NCBI GenBank assembly: GCA_963824225.1
Contig: CAWGOF010000003.1
Location: 496,001 to 560,000, forward strand
DNA length: 64,000 nucleotides
Reading direction: 5' to 3'
Source: CAWGOF01 sp963824225
Lineage (GTDB): Bacteria; Acidobacteriota; Polarisedimenticolia; Polarisedimenticolales; Polarisedimenticolaceae
The notes under the pieces were generated by a model, which saw nothing but the letters and a program-made list of their open reading frames with translations, did no database searches and was not told the origin of the DNA. The translations under genes and the position numbers were made by a program. Within the stretch, counting starts at the first letter, position 1. The number at the start of each line of letters is the position of its first letter. Shown here in pieces: positions 16,657 through 25,054 of the stretch.

Positions 16657-17667
16657 TCAGGGCGAGGCGTAGTAGCCGGTGCGGGTGCGCACGCGCAGGC
16701 CTTTGTTCTCCGTGACGACGCGCAGCGTGTGGAACCGGCCGTCGGGCCGCTCCCACGGCGGGTTGTAGCCGATCAGGTACTGGTGGCGCAGCTCCTCGTC
16801 GATGAAGAGCACCGCCTCCTTCAGCTCCTCGGGATCCTGGACCGAGAAGATCTGCCCGCCCGTCTCGTTGCTCACGTAGCGCAGGATCTCGAGGTCGGTG
16901 CCGCGGCTCTCCTTGGGCAGCATCTCCTCGGCCACCGACGTGAACCCGATCGTGTAGATCGGAACGTTCGTCCGCCGAGCGACGTCGACCGCGCGATCGA
17001 TGTCCAGCTGGCTGTAGTTGTCGATGCCGTCCGTGATCATCACGATCGCCTTGCGGCCCTTGATCTTGTCGTCGACCAGGCGCGGAGCCGCGGCGACCGC
17101 GTCGTGCAGCGCCGTCTGGCCGTACCCCTCCTGCACCATCAGACGCTTGAGGAACCACGCCCGGTCGTCGGTGAACTCGGTGATCCACGAGACCTGGCGG
17201 TCGGCGAAGCAGATCAGGGCGAACAGGTCGCCCGGACGGAGCTGGTCGACGAAGAACCGGATCGCTTCCTTCGCATGGCCGAGCTTGTCGAACTGCCGCA
17301 TGCTGCCCGATATGTCGAGCAGGAACGCGATCGCCACCGGATCGTTGTACTGAGACGAGAAGAACCGGATCTGCTGCAGGTGCGAGTCCTCGAACAGCCG
17401 GAAGTCCGCCTGCTGCAAGCCCTTGACGTTGCGGCCCTTGCTGTCGGTGACGCTCGTGGGCAGGAGCACCACCCGGACCTCCGTCTCCTCGACGCGCTGG
17501 GTCTTGAGCAGCTTCTCGAGCGTCGCGTCGTCGATCTGCTTCTGCTTGGGCTGCTTGACGCCGCTCGCGGCAGGCACGCGGTCTTCGGCGAAGCCGCCTC
17601 CCGCAGCGAGAAGAACGGCCACACCGATTGCAGCCACGAGTCCGATGCTAGAGCTCTTGCGTGTCAC
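16657..17667 (-). CDS. Exported VWA-domain protein (VWFA-related Acidobacterial family)
   Basis: A 336-residue exported protein with an N-terminal signal segment (about 8-28) and one von Willebrand factor A domain. The MIDAS motif 'D-I-S-G-S-M' (about residue 120) and 'T-D-G-I-D-N' are intact, so it can bind a divalent metal and ligands. The pattern 'F-R-L-F-E-D' before the VWA and 'Y-L-I-G-Y' near the end fits the VWFA-related Acidobacterial domain family, a lineage marker. I chose the GTG at 17667, with GGAGGGG eight bases before it, over the ATG at 17697. It is divergent from the MTHFR-like gene across a 254-base gap. Its ligand is unknown. Confidence 0.85.
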   Translation of the reverse strand: MTRKSSSIGLVAAIGVAVLLAAGGGFAEDRVPAASGVKQPKQKQIDDATLEKLLKTQRVEETEVRVVLLPTSVTDSKGRNVKGLQQADFRLFEDSHLQQIRFFSSQYNDPVAIAFLLDISGSMRQFDKLGHAKEAIRFFVDQLRPGDLFALICFADRQVSWITEFTDDRAWFLKRLMVQEGYGQTALHDAVAAAPRLVDDKIKGRKAIVMITDGIDNYSQLDIDRAVDVARRTNVPIYTIGFTSVAEEMLPKESRGTDLEILRYVSNETGGQIFSVQDPEELKEAVLFIDEELRHQYLIGYNPPWERPDGRFHTLRVVTENKGLRVRTRTGYYASP

Positions 17668-17755
17668 GCTGTCTACCCCTCCCCGGGACCAGGCCAACGA
17701 GGAGAATCTGCAATCGACGGGCCACGGAGTCCAGCGCGGCCCCTCGCGGACCCAT

Positions 17756-17777
17756 CGATACGGGAAATCCCGTATCG
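17756..17777. promoter_or_regulatory. Perfect 9-bp inverted repeat (CGATACGGG-AAAT-CCCGTATCG) in a divergent intergenic region
   Basis: The arms are exact with a four-base loop. The site lies in the 254-base gap between the divergent VWA gene (start 17667) and the MTHFR-like gene (start 17922), too far from any 3' end to be a terminator. It is a good candidate for a dimeric repressor or activator site. A second 8-base palindrome, TGGTACCA, is at 17880-17887. The regulator is unknown. Apart from these two sites I see nothing else in the gap. Confidence 0.5.
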
Positions 17778-17921
17778 GGCCTGCGTTCCAAGGCGCCGTG
17801 ACGCGCGCCGCGCGCTCGGCGCATGGGCGCGGGGCGTGGGCGAATGGACACGCGCCCGGCCGGCCGAATTACATATGGGTGGTACCATCTGCCGGCAGGC
17901 GCCATTGCGCCGAGCCCCCCG

Positions 17922-18770
17922 ATGGCCACGGTTCTCGACCGCTTGCGTGACGAAACGCCGCTGATCGCGGTCGAGATGCGTCCGCCCCGGGCCGACCTTC
18001 CGGCCGCGGCGACGATCGACGCCTGGCTCGGCATGGGGAGCGCCGTTCGACGCCTCTCGCGGCGCGGCGGCGTGATGTTCTTCACCGACAACGCGACCGG
18101 AACGAGCGAGGAGGAGAACCTGCACCACCTCGTCTCGAACCTCGAGGGGCTGGCGCGGCTCCGGCTGTGCCCGTTCTTGACCACGAAGCACACGCTCGAG
18201 TACTGCCTGTGGTACGCCGACCGCGCGGTCCAGGACGGCCATGCCGCGCTGACCGTCCTCGGTGGCGATCCGTACGGCGGGCCGCCGCGCTGCGTGCCGC
18301 ACGCGGACGAGCTCCGGCGCAAGATCCGCGAGCGCCACCCGGCGCTCGCGCTCGGAGGATGGGCCAACCCGAATCGCGATGCCCGGACCCAGGTCGGATA
18401 CCTCGCGGCGCAGGGCGCGACGAACGACTTCTTTCTGACCCAGATCGTCTCGCACCACGACCTCGCTCCCGTCGATCGATTCGTCACCGCGGCCCGCGGC
18501 TCCGGTCTCGGCATCCCCGGCGTGTTCGGCGTGTTCTACTACCGCAGCCCGAACCCCCGGACGCTCGCGCTGCTCGGGCGGTTCCTGTCGGTCCCGGCCG
18601 CCGAGATCACGCGCGAGTTCGTGGAACACGGCCTCTCGGCGGACGAGATCTGCGCCCGCACGATCCGCGGCCTCCGCGATCTCGGCGTGCGCCACGTGTA
18701 CGTCAGCAACCTCAGGCCCGACGACGCCGACGAGCGTCTGGCAGCGATCGAAGCGCTCGTCGGGAGCTAG
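17922..18770 (+). CDS. Stand-alone methylenetetrahydrofolate reductase-like protein
   Basis: A 282-residue protein with the TIM-barrel organisation of the MTHFR family. Recognisable parts are 'L-I-A-V-E-M-R-P-P' at the start of the barrel, 'V-L-G-G-D-P' and 'N-D-F-F-L-T-Q-I-V-S-H-H' in the middle, 'G-V-F-G-V-F-Y-Y-R-S' and 'Y-V-S-N-L-R' near the end. MTHFR reduces 5,10-methylene-THF to 5-methyl-THF with FAD. This copy is diverged from typical MetF and could act on another folate. I chose the ATG at 17922; the frame is open upstream to 17823 but that part has no family similarity. It is convergent with the HMT/MTHFR fusion, one base between their stops. Confidence 0.7.
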   Translation: MATVLDRLRDETPLIAVEMRPPRADLPAAATIDAWLGMGSAVRRLSRRGGVMFFTDNATGTSEEENLHHLVSNLEGLARLRLCPFLTTKHTLEYCLWYADRAVQDGHAALTVLGGDPYGGPPRCVPHADELRRKIRERHPALALGGWANPNRDARTQVGYLAAQGATNDFFLTQIVSHHDLAPVDRFVTAARGSGLGIPGVFGVFYYRSPNPRTLALLGRFLSVPAAEITREFVEHGLSADEICARTIRGLRDLGVRHVYVSNLRPDDADERLAAIEALVGS

Positions 18771-18771
18771 C

Positions 18772-20631
18772 CTACAGCGCCTCGAGCACCGCGAGCGCGG
18801 TCTCGACGCGTCCGCCGGGGACGTACACCTGGATCCCCTCGACGAACGGGCGAACGGCGAGCGCCAGCTCGCGCGCGATGGCGATCCCCTCTTCGACCTC
18901 GGCGCCCGACGCCTCGGCCTCCTGCATGCGCCGAACGATCTCGGCCGGCACCGGCACGTCGATGCGCTCGTACTCGAAGAACTCCGCCTCGGCCGCGGAC
19001 TGCAGCGGCCAGATCGTCGCGATCACCGGAATCTTCTCCGCCGCGCCTTCGATCAGCGTGCGCAGCGCGCTCGCGTCGAACACGGGCGTCGTCAGGGCGA
19101 ACTCGGCCCCGGCATCGACCTTCCAGTGGTGCCGCGACAGCTCGCGCTCTCGATCGTAGGCCGCCGGATCGAGACGCACGCCGATGTGGAACCCCGTGGG
19201 CCGGCCGATCGGGTTGCCGCCGATGTCCTCGCCGTGGTTCAACCGTGCCGCGAGGTTGACGGCGCCGATCGAGTCGACGTCGAGATTGGTCGGGGCGTCG
19301 ACGACCGAGGTCGTCGGCTCGCCGGTGACGAGCAGCAGGTTCGCGACGCCCGTGGCCCACGCGCCGAGGAGCTCCGACTGGATGCGCGTCAGCCGACGCT
19401 CGCGGCACGCGTAGTACACGACCGGCTCGAGGCCCCGGACGGGGGCCAGGAGCTGGGCCAGCGCGTAGGGCGGCATGCGGGCCTCGCTGCGGGTCCCTTC
19501 GGGCAGTGCGAGGAACGTGGCGCCGGCCGAGGCCAGGCGGCGCGCCATGCCCAGAGTCTCCTCGACGTGGCAGCCGATCGGCATCGGCAGCTCGGCCCCC
19601 AGGACGAAGCGCCCGGAGGACAGCGCGCCGGCCAGCGCCGAGCGCTCGGCCCGCCGCACGGGACGCACCATCGGAGTCGTGCCCGGCTGACGGGCGACGA
19701 CCGCGGACGGCGTATCGGGAACCGTCCCGTGCACCGTCTGACGCAGCGTGCGGATGTGATCGGGCGTCGTTCCGCAGCAGCCCCCGAGGAGCCGGGTCCC
19801 GATGCGCAGGGCTCGGCGGGCCCACGCGACGAGGTAGTCGGGCGACGCCAGATAGATGCTGCGCCCCTGGACCTCGCGCGGCTGACCGGCGTTCGGCTGA
19901 CCGGCGAGCGGCACCTTCACGACGCGGTGCATCGCCTCGAGCGCGTCGAGGGTCCACAGGGCCTCGCTGCAGTTGACTCCCACCACGTCCGCGCCGGCCT
20001 GCACGAGGCGCTCTGCGGCTTCGCCGGCGTCGACGCCTTCCCGCGTCACGCCACCCTTGTCCACGGTCATCGTCGCCACGAGCGGCAGATCGGACAGCTC
20101 GCGCACCGCCCGCAGCGCTTCTTCGATCTCCGGCAGGTGGGAGAACGTCTCGACGACGAACAGATCGACGCCGGCGATCGCCAGCGCGCGGGCCTGCTCG
20201 GCGAACACCTCGCGGGCCTCGCTGCGGGCGATCGGCCCGAACGGCTCGATCCGCACGCCGAGGGGGCCGATCGAGGCCGCGACCCATACGCGGCCGGCGC
20301 CGGCCTCGCGGGCGATCTCGACGCCCCGGGTGTTGATCCGCTCGACCTCGTCGGCCAGACCGTGGGCCGACAGGCGGAACCGGTTCGCGGTGTACGTGTT
20401 CGTCTCGAGGACCTCGGAGCCCGCAGCGACGTAGTCTCGGTGCACGTCGCGCACCAGGCCGGGGCGCGTGAGGTTCAGCTCCTCGAACGCGCGGTTGATG
20501 AAGATCCCCTTGGTGTAGAACATCGTGCCCATCGCCCCGTCGAGGAGCACGACGCTGCCCTGGTCGAGCACGCGGCGGAACGGGTCGACGCCGGGGCGGG
20601 GGGCGGTGGGGGTCGTGATTCGGCTGGACAA
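18772..20631 (-). CDS. Bifunctional homocysteine S-methyltransferase / methylenetetrahydrofolate reductase
   Basis: A 619-residue fusion. Residues about 15-300 form a homocysteine methyltransferase with the Zn ligands in 'G-V-N-C-S-E' and 'G-G-C-C-G-T-T-P'. Residues about 330-619 are an MTHFR domain ('L-G-A-E-L-P-M-P', 'L-V-T-G-E-P', 'I-P-V-I-A-T-I-W-P'). The combined enzyme would reduce methylene-THF and transfer a methyl group to homocysteine, giving methionine, as proposed for YitJ-type proteins. A candidate -10 TATCAT lies on the minus strand about 30 bases upstream (20660-20665), and GGAGAG gives the ribosome site. It is convergent with a separate MTHFR-like gene. Confidence 0.9.
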   Translation of the reverse strand: MSSRITTPTAPRPGVDPFRRVLDQGSVVLLDGAMGTMFYTKGIFINRAFEELNLTRPGLVRDVHRDYVAAGSEVLETNTYTANRFRLSAHGLADEVERINTRGVEIAREAGAGRVWVAASIGPLGVRIEPFGPIARSEAREVFAEQARALAIAGVDLFVVETFSHLPEIEEALRAVRELSDLPLVATMTVDKGGVTREGVDAGEAAERLVQAGADVVGVNCSEALWTLDALEAMHRVVKVPLAGQPNAGQPREVQGRSIYLASPDYLVAWARRALRIGTRLLGGCCGTTPDHIRTLRQTVHGTVPDTPSAVVARQPGTTPMVRPVRRAERSALAGALSSGRFVLGAELPMPIGCHVEETLGMARRLASAGATFLALPEGTRSEARMPPYALAQLLAPVRGLEPVVYYACRERRLTRIQSELLGAWATGVANLLLVTGEPTTSVVDAPTNLDVDSIGAVNLAARLNHGEDIGGNPIGRPTGFHIGVRLDPAAYDRERELSRHHWKVDAGAEFALTTPVFDASALRTLIEGAAEKIPVIATIWPLQSAAEAEFFEYERIDVPVPAEIVRRMQEAEASGAEVEEGIAIARELALAVRPFVEGIQVYVPGGRVETALAVLEAL

Positions 20632-20730
20632 AGCTCGTCTCTCCGCGTCGTCGGGGGTTCATGATACGCGCGGGACGGGCGCCACGTCCGGGGTTCCAAC
20701 CTTCCGGGGCCGCGCGGCGTCCAGAATGGC

Positions 20731-21282
20731 GTGGAGGGCTTGGCGATCCGCGGTACGGAGACCAGGGCCGTGGGCCCCGCCGACCGCGCGGAGGTTCGCG
20801 ACCTCCCGGCGTTCGAGGACCTGTACCACGCGCATGCGGGACGCATCTACGCGCTGTGCCTGCGCATGACCGGCGAGCCGGCGCGCGCGGAGGATCTGAT
20901 GCAAGAGACGTTCGTCCGAGCCTGGTCCCGGCTCGACTCCTACCGGGGCCCCGAGGGCTTCGCGTCCTGGCTGCGGACGATCGCACTGCATCTCGCGATC
21001 TCGGATCATCGGGCGCGCCGGCGCCGGAGCTGGAAGGAAGACCCGGTCGACGACGCGTTCCCCGGCGAGGCCCCGGCCCCGCTACGCGAGCCCGCGCGGG
21101 CCCTCGACCTCGAGCGCGCGATCGCCGGGCTGCCCGCGGGCGCACGCGAGGTGTTCGTGCTGCACGACGTCGAGGGGCTGAAGCACGAGGAGATCGCGCG
21201 GCTCGTCGGCATCGCCGTCGGGACCTCGAAGGCTCAGCTCCATCGCGCGCGACGGCTGCTGCGGGAGGCGCTCGGACGATGA
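20731..21282 (+). CDS. ECF-type RNA polymerase sigma-70 factor
   Basis: A sigma factor of up to 183 residues with region 2 ('A-G-R-I-Y-A-L-C-L-R-M', 'D-L-M-Q-E-T-F-V-R-A-W', 'S-W-L-R-T-I-A') and region 4 ('L-P-A-G-A-R-E-V-F-V-L-H', 'L-K-H-E-E-I-A-R-L', 'G-T-S-K-A-Q-L-H-R-A'). The start is uncertain: GTG at 20731 is the first possible, and a GTG at 20770 preceded by GGAG is an alternative that keeps region 2 whole. Its stop overlaps the ATG of the anti-sigma gene (ATGA). It heads a four-gene unit with an anti-sigma factor, a DUF4097 protein and a Ser/Thr kinase, and is probably controlled by that anti-sigma factor. Confidence 0.88.
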   Translation: MEGLAIRGTETRAVGPADRAEVRDLPAFEDLYHAHAGRIYALCLRMTGEPARAEDLMQETFVRAWSRLDSYRGPEGFASWLRTIALHLAISDHRARRRRSWKEDPVDDAFPGEAPAPLREPARALDLERAIAGLPAGAREVFVLHDVEGLKHEEIARLVGIAVGTSKAQLHRARRLLREALGR

Positions 21283-21893
21283 CCCACTGCGACGAACACG
21301 ACGAACGGCTCGACGATTTGCTCGACGGGATCCTTGCGTCGGAAGACGCTCGAGCGCTCGAAGCGCACCTCGCGGCGTGCCCCGGCTGTCGGCAGAGCCT
21401 CGAGGCGCGGCGGACCCTGGCGCGGCAGGTGGCCCAGCTCCCCCGATCGATCGCTCCGCCGCACGACCGGTGGCCCGACGTGCGCGCGGCGATCGACTCC
21501 GCGCGGGCCCGGCACTCCCGGCGCCGGACGTGGCTCGCGGCCGCGTCGATCATCCTGGGCCTCGGCCTCACCGGCCTCGTCGGCTATCGCCTCGGCACGC
21601 GCCAGGTGGCCACGGCTCCGGTCCCGGAATCTCGAGCGCTCGATGCCGCCGAGCGCGACTACACCGAGGCCGCGACCGCGTTCCGGGTCGTCGTCGACGA
21701 TCGCCTGCGGACGCTCACGCCCGACACCCGGGCCGAGATCCTCGCGAGCCTCGACGAGCTCGATCGGGCGATCGCCGAGCTGCGCCTGGCGCTCGACCAG
21801 GATCCGTCGAACGTGGAGACCAGTCGGTCGTGGAACGCCGTGCACCGCCAGAAGATCCGTTTCCTTCGGTCGGTTTCGCGACTGTCGTCGTGA
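21279..21893 (+). CDS. Zinc-finger anti-sigma factor (zf-HC2 type), membrane-bound
   Basis: A 204-residue protein with an N-terminal anti-sigma zinc finger carrying 'H-L-A-A-C-P-G-C' (H-x3-C-x2-C), a single membrane segment at about residues 84-103 and an extracytoplasmic part of about 95 residues that is helical and acidic. It overlaps the sigma factor stop by four bases (ATGA), the usual arrangement for a sigma/anti-sigma pair. It should hold the ECF factor at the membrane until a signal arrives; the signal is unknown. It is 17 bases upstream of the DUF4097 gene. Confidence 0.85.
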   Translation: MTHCDEHDERLDDLLDGILASEDARALEAHLAACPGCRQSLEARRTLARQVAQLPRSIAPPHDRWPDVRAAIDSARARHSRRRTWLAAASIILGLGLTGLVGYRLGTRQVATAPVPESRALDAAERDYTEAATAFRVVVDDRLRTLTPDTRAEILASLDELDRAIAELRLALDQDPSNVETSRSWNAVHRQKIRFLRSVSRLSS

Positions 21894-21910
21894 GACCGCG
21901 AGGTATCGCC

Positions 21911-22693
21911 ATGCTGCATCGTCTCGTGTCCGTCCCGCTCGCGCTCCTGGCCCTGGCCCTGCCGGCCGTCGCCGCTCCGCGGCACGTCGAGGAGCGGCGA
22001 TCGATCGAGCCCGACGGAACCCTGTCGATCGAGCTCTTGTCCGGCTCGGTGCGCGTCGTCGGTGGGCGCGGATCCGAGATCGAGGTCACGGGAACGATCG
22101 GCGACGACGTCGAGGGCGTGACGCTCGAGGGGTCCGAGCGCCACGCGCGGATCGAGGTCGAGCTGCGCGACTCGCAGAACCTGGAGGACGTCAAGGCCGA
22201 CCTCGAGATCCGCGTGCCCAAGGGCGTGAGGGTCGAGATCGAGTCGGTGGGGGCCGACGTCACGATCGACGGGCTCACCAGCGCCGTGAGCATCGAGTCG
22301 GTCCAGGGGGATGCCCGGGTCGCGGCCGGGCCGGGTGAGGTCCACGTGTCGAGCGTCAACGGCCCGATCACGGTCGCCGGCGGAAGCAGCCTGCGCGAGC
22401 TGCAGCTCGAGACGGTGTCCGGGACGCTCGAGTTCTCGGGACCGCTCAACCGTAGCGGTGCGTACGCGTTCGAGTCGGTCAGCGGATCGGTCACGCTCGA
22501 CATCGAGGGCTCAGTGTCGGCGACGTTCGAGATCTCGACCTTCGGCGGCAGGATCGACAGCGCGCTGGGGCCCAAGCCGCGGCGCGAGTCGCAGATGATC
22601 CCCGGCACGAGCCTGTCGTTCACCGAGGGTTCGGGCGACGCCGACGTGTCGATCGAGTCGTTCAGCGGCACGATTCGCGTGCGCCGCAAATAA
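21911..22693 (+). CDS. Exported DUF4097-type beta-repeat protein
   Basis: A 260-residue protein with a signal peptide (residues 1-21). The rest is a run of short beta strands of the type 'V-R-V-E-I-E-S-V-G-A-D-V-T-I-D-G-L' with repeated 'S-V-(S/Q/N)-G' turns, the pattern of DUF4097 (putative adhesin-like beta-helix) proteins. They often sit behind ECF sigma/anti-sigma pairs, as here, and may be envelope proteins of the regulon. No catalytic motif is seen. It lies 17 bases after the anti-sigma gene and 40 bases before the kinase gene. Confidence 0.78.
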   Translation: MLHRLVSVPLALLALALPAVAAPRHVEERRSIEPDGTLSIELLSGSVRVVGGRGSEIEVTGTIGDDVEGVTLEGSERHARIEVELRDSQNLEDVKADLEIRVPKGVRVEIESVGADVTIDGLTSAVSIESVQGDARVAAGPGEVHVSSVNGPITVAGGSSLRELQLETVSGTLEFSGPLNRSGAYAFESVSGSVTLDIEGSVSATFEISTFGGRIDSALGPKPRRESQMIPGTSLSFTEGSGDADVSIESFSGTIRVRRK

Positions 22694-22709
22694 AGATCGG
22701 GGGCCGAGC

Positions 22710-22715
22710 TAGAAT
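22710..22715 (+). promoter_or_regulatory. Candidate -10 element (TAGAAT) before the Ser/Thr kinase gene
   Basis: TAGAAT is an AT-rich hexamer just after the DUF4097 gene. It would start transcription near 22722. This supports the GTG at 22734, which also has AGGA in front of it, over the GTG at 22719. No good -35 is seen, so the kinase may also be read through from the sigma operon. Confidence 0.35.
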
Positions 22716-22733
22716 CCCGTGCGTCAGGAACCG

Positions 22734-24797
22734 GTGGCGAACTTGCCCGATCCGTCCCGCCTGAAGCACTACGAGATCGTGTCCCGCCTCGGCTCGGGCG
22801 GCATGGGCGTCGTGTACCGGGCGCGCGACACGCGGCTCGGTCGCACGGTCGCGCTGAAGATGCTGCACAGCGAGCTGGCCCACGACGACGAGCGCAGCCG
22901 GCGCTTCGAGCGCGAGGCGCGCATCGTGTCCGCGCTGAGCCACCCGGGCATCGCCACGCTCTACGACTTCGACCGCGACGGCGAGACCGTGTTCCTGACG
23001 ATGGAGCTGATCGACGGCCCGACGCTGCGCGAGCGTCTGTCCACCGGGCCGCTGGGGATCGAGGAGGCGTTCGACTGCGCGATCCAGGTCGCCGAGGCGC
23101 TCGCGGCGGCCCACACCGCGGGCGTCGTGCACCGGGACCTCAAGCCCGAGAACGTGATGCGCGCGCGCTCGGGGTACTACAAGGTGCTCGACTTCGGCGT
23201 CGCCCGGGCGCGGGACGACGAGGGCGCAGGGACGACGCACCTCGAGACGCGCTCGTGGTCCACGAGCGCCGGCGCCTTGATGGGCACGGTCTCGTACATG
23301 AGCCCCGAGCAGGCGCTGGGCCACGTGGTCGACCTGCGCTCGGATGTGTTCGCGTTCGGTGTGCTGCTGTACGAGATCCTGACCGGCAACGTGCCGTTCC
23401 GCGGAGCGAACGTCGTGGCGACGGCGGATGCGATCCTCCACGCCGAGCCGGCACCGCTGACCCAGCTACGGAAGGACGTCCCGGCCGCGCTCGAGCGGAT
23501 CGTTCAGCGCTGCCTCGAAAAAGAGCCCGATCGGCGCTACGCGGACGCGGGCGCCGTCGTGGCCGACCTCAAAGCGGCGCGCGAGGGACGGGAGATCGCC
23601 CCGTACCCCGCGAAACCAGGATCCCGGCGCCGTCGAGCCACGGTGCTCGGAGCGAGCGCGATCGTCTCGGCCGTCGCCCTGTCGCTCGCCCTGTGGTCGT
23701 TCCTCGAGGGCGATCGGTCCGTTGCGCCTCCCGCTCCCCTGCCCCCGGCCGAGGACGCTCGCACCGCGGCGGTCGCCGTCGAGCGGCCGCGCGTGCTCGT
23801 CGCGCACTTCGAGAACCCGGGAGGTGCAGAGGAGATCGAGTGGCTCCGCGCCGGTCTTGCCGAGATGCTCACGACCGATCTCGCGCGCACCGAAGGGCTC
23901 GAGGTCATCGCGACCCAGCGTCTCCGCGACCTGGCCGAAACCGCGGGCGACGATGTCGAGGCGCTCGACCGCAGCTCGGTGACCGAGCTCGCCCGGTGGG
24001 CCGGAGCGAGCGTCGTCATCACCGGTGCCGTGTTCAAGGTCGGCTCGACGTTCCGGATCGACGCCCAAGCGTTCGATACGGAGACCGGCACCGTCCGCGT
24101 GGGTCACACGGTCGAGGGACGCGAGGTCCTGCCCCTGGTCCAGGAGCTGACGGCCGGGCTGCGCCGCGGACTCGCTCCAGTTCCGCGGGTGCCCGAGCCG
24201 GCAACGCTCGCAATGCTGCCGCCGACGCGCGATGCCGAGGCGTTCCGGCTCTACGCCCGGGCCAAGGAGCGGCACGAGCGTCTCGATCTCGAGGGTGAGA
24301 TCGGCGATCTGCGCCAAGCGATCGAGCGCGATCCGAGCTTCGATGTGGCCAAGCTCGACCTCACGCTCGCCATGCTCGCCGAGGGCGACCGAAACGGCGC
24401 GACGCAGCTCGTCGATGAGCTGCAGAGCCGTGGATCGAACCTGCACGAGGGCGACAGGCTCCTCGCCGACGCGCTCCACGCGCTCTACCGCGAGGGCGAC
24501 CTCGAGGCCGGATCGGAGACGCTCGAGGAGCTGAGCCGCCGGTTCTCCCTGCCTCCCGCGGCGTACTTCGCGTGGGCCCAGGCGCTCAAAAACCCGCTCG
24601 ACTCCGCGCGCACATTGCGGGTCGCGATCGAGACCGATCCGGACAACCTGCTCGCGATCGCCGCGCTCGCGGCGCGCCTGCGACAGCTCGGCGACGCGGC
24701 GGCCGCTGCGGCGATCCTCGACGACGCGGCCCGCCGCCACCCCGATCGGGCCGACGCTCTGCGCAAGCTGGCCGAGCAGATCGACGGAAACCCCTGA
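22734..24797 (+). CDS. Membrane Ser/Thr protein kinase with FlgO-like and TPR sensor part
   Basis: A 687-residue kinase. The kinase domain (about residues 12-285) has the Gly loop 'G-S-G-G-M-G', the Lys in 'V-A-L-K-M-L', 'V-H-R-D-L-K-P-E-N' and 'D-F-G-V-A', so it should be active. A membrane segment follows near 305-325. The outer part begins 'R-V-L-V-A-H-F-E-N' and resembles the FlgO/TolB-N type fold seen behind many kinases of this kind; the last about 180 residues are TPR-like helices. It is the last gene of the sigma-factor unit and is followed by a strong hairpin. I chose the GTG at 22734 (AGGA five bases upstream) over 22719. Confidence 0.9.
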   Translation: MANLPDPSRLKHYEIVSRLGSGGMGVVYRARDTRLGRTVALKMLHSELAHDDERSRRFEREARIVSALSHPGIATLYDFDRDGETVFLTMELIDGPTLRERLSTGPLGIEEAFDCAIQVAEALAAAHTAGVVHRDLKPENVMRARSGYYKVLDFGVARARDDEGAGTTHLETRSWSTSAGALMGTVSYMSPEQALGHVVDLRSDVFAFGVLLYEILTGNVPFRGANVVATADAILHAEPAPLTQLRKDVPAALERIVQRCLEKEPDRRYADAGAVVADLKAAREGREIAPYPAKPGSRRRRATVLGASAIVSAVALSLALWSFLEGDRSVAPPAPLPPAEDARTAAVAVERPRVLVAHFENPGGAEEIEWLRAGLAEMLTTDLARTEGLEVIATQRLRDLAETAGDDVEALDRSSVTELARWAGASVVITGAVFKVGSTFRIDAQAFDTETGTVRVGHTVEGREVLPLVQELTAGLRRGLAPVPRVPEPATLAMLPPTRDAEAFRLYARAKERHERLDLEGEIGDLRQAIERDPSFDVAKLDLTLAMLAEGDRNGATQLVDELQSRGSNLHEGDRLLADALHALYREGDLEAGSETLEELSRRFSLPPAAYFAWAQALKNPLDSARTLRVAIETDPDNLLAIAALAARLRQLGDAAAAAAILDDAARRHPDRADALRKLAEQIDGNP

Positions 24798-24804
24798 AAA
24801 GAGT

Positions 24805-24832
24805 GAGCCCGAGGCATTTCGGCCTCGGGCTC
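24805..24832 (+). terminator. Hairpin terminator after the kinase gene
   Basis: An 11-bp perfect stem (GAGCCCGAGGC / GCCTCGGGCTC) with a six-base loop ATTTCG, eight bases after the kinase stop. No T-run follows, so it could be weak or Rho-assisted. It marks the end of the sigma/kinase unit and the start of the accessory region. Confidence 0.7.
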
Positions 24833-24992
24833 GCCGACACCGACGAGGCCGGCCCTGTGAGGGGGAGGGATTAGCCACCGGCGGTGCCTAATCGGATGGT
24901 ACGGATGCCCGGCCGGCGTTCCACCCCCGTTTGAGAGAAAGGCGCCAGATTCCTGGCACGGCCACGTCTCCCGACCGGCGCCTGAGGGACCG

Positions 24993-25020
24993 TTGGCGAA
25001 CCCGAATTCGCCGTATACAT
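24993..25020 (+). promoter_or_regulatory. Candidate promoter of the secreted protein at 25055
   Basis: TTGGCG (24993-24998) and TATACA/ATACAT (25014-25020) are 15-16 bases apart, in an AT-richer patch upstream of the gene. The transcript leader would be about 30 bases and contain GGGGGAGG. Spacing is slightly short for sigma-70, so confidence is low. The rest of the 24833-25054 gap has an imperfect palindrome (24871-24891) and nothing else I can assign. Confidence 0.35.
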
Positions 25021-25054
25021 GCAGTCACGAAGAGGCAGTTGGGGGAGGTGGAAC

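Noticed and set aside
24857..24866. A 9-base match (TGAGGGGGA) with the tRNA-Ala 3' region that could be an attachment site
   Set aside because: Too short and low in complexity; no integrase gene was found and the flanks do not match.
24871..24891. Imperfect palindrome TTAGCCACCG-G-CGGTGCCTAA
   Set aside because: One mismatch, no clear link to a start codon, and no second copy; may be chance.
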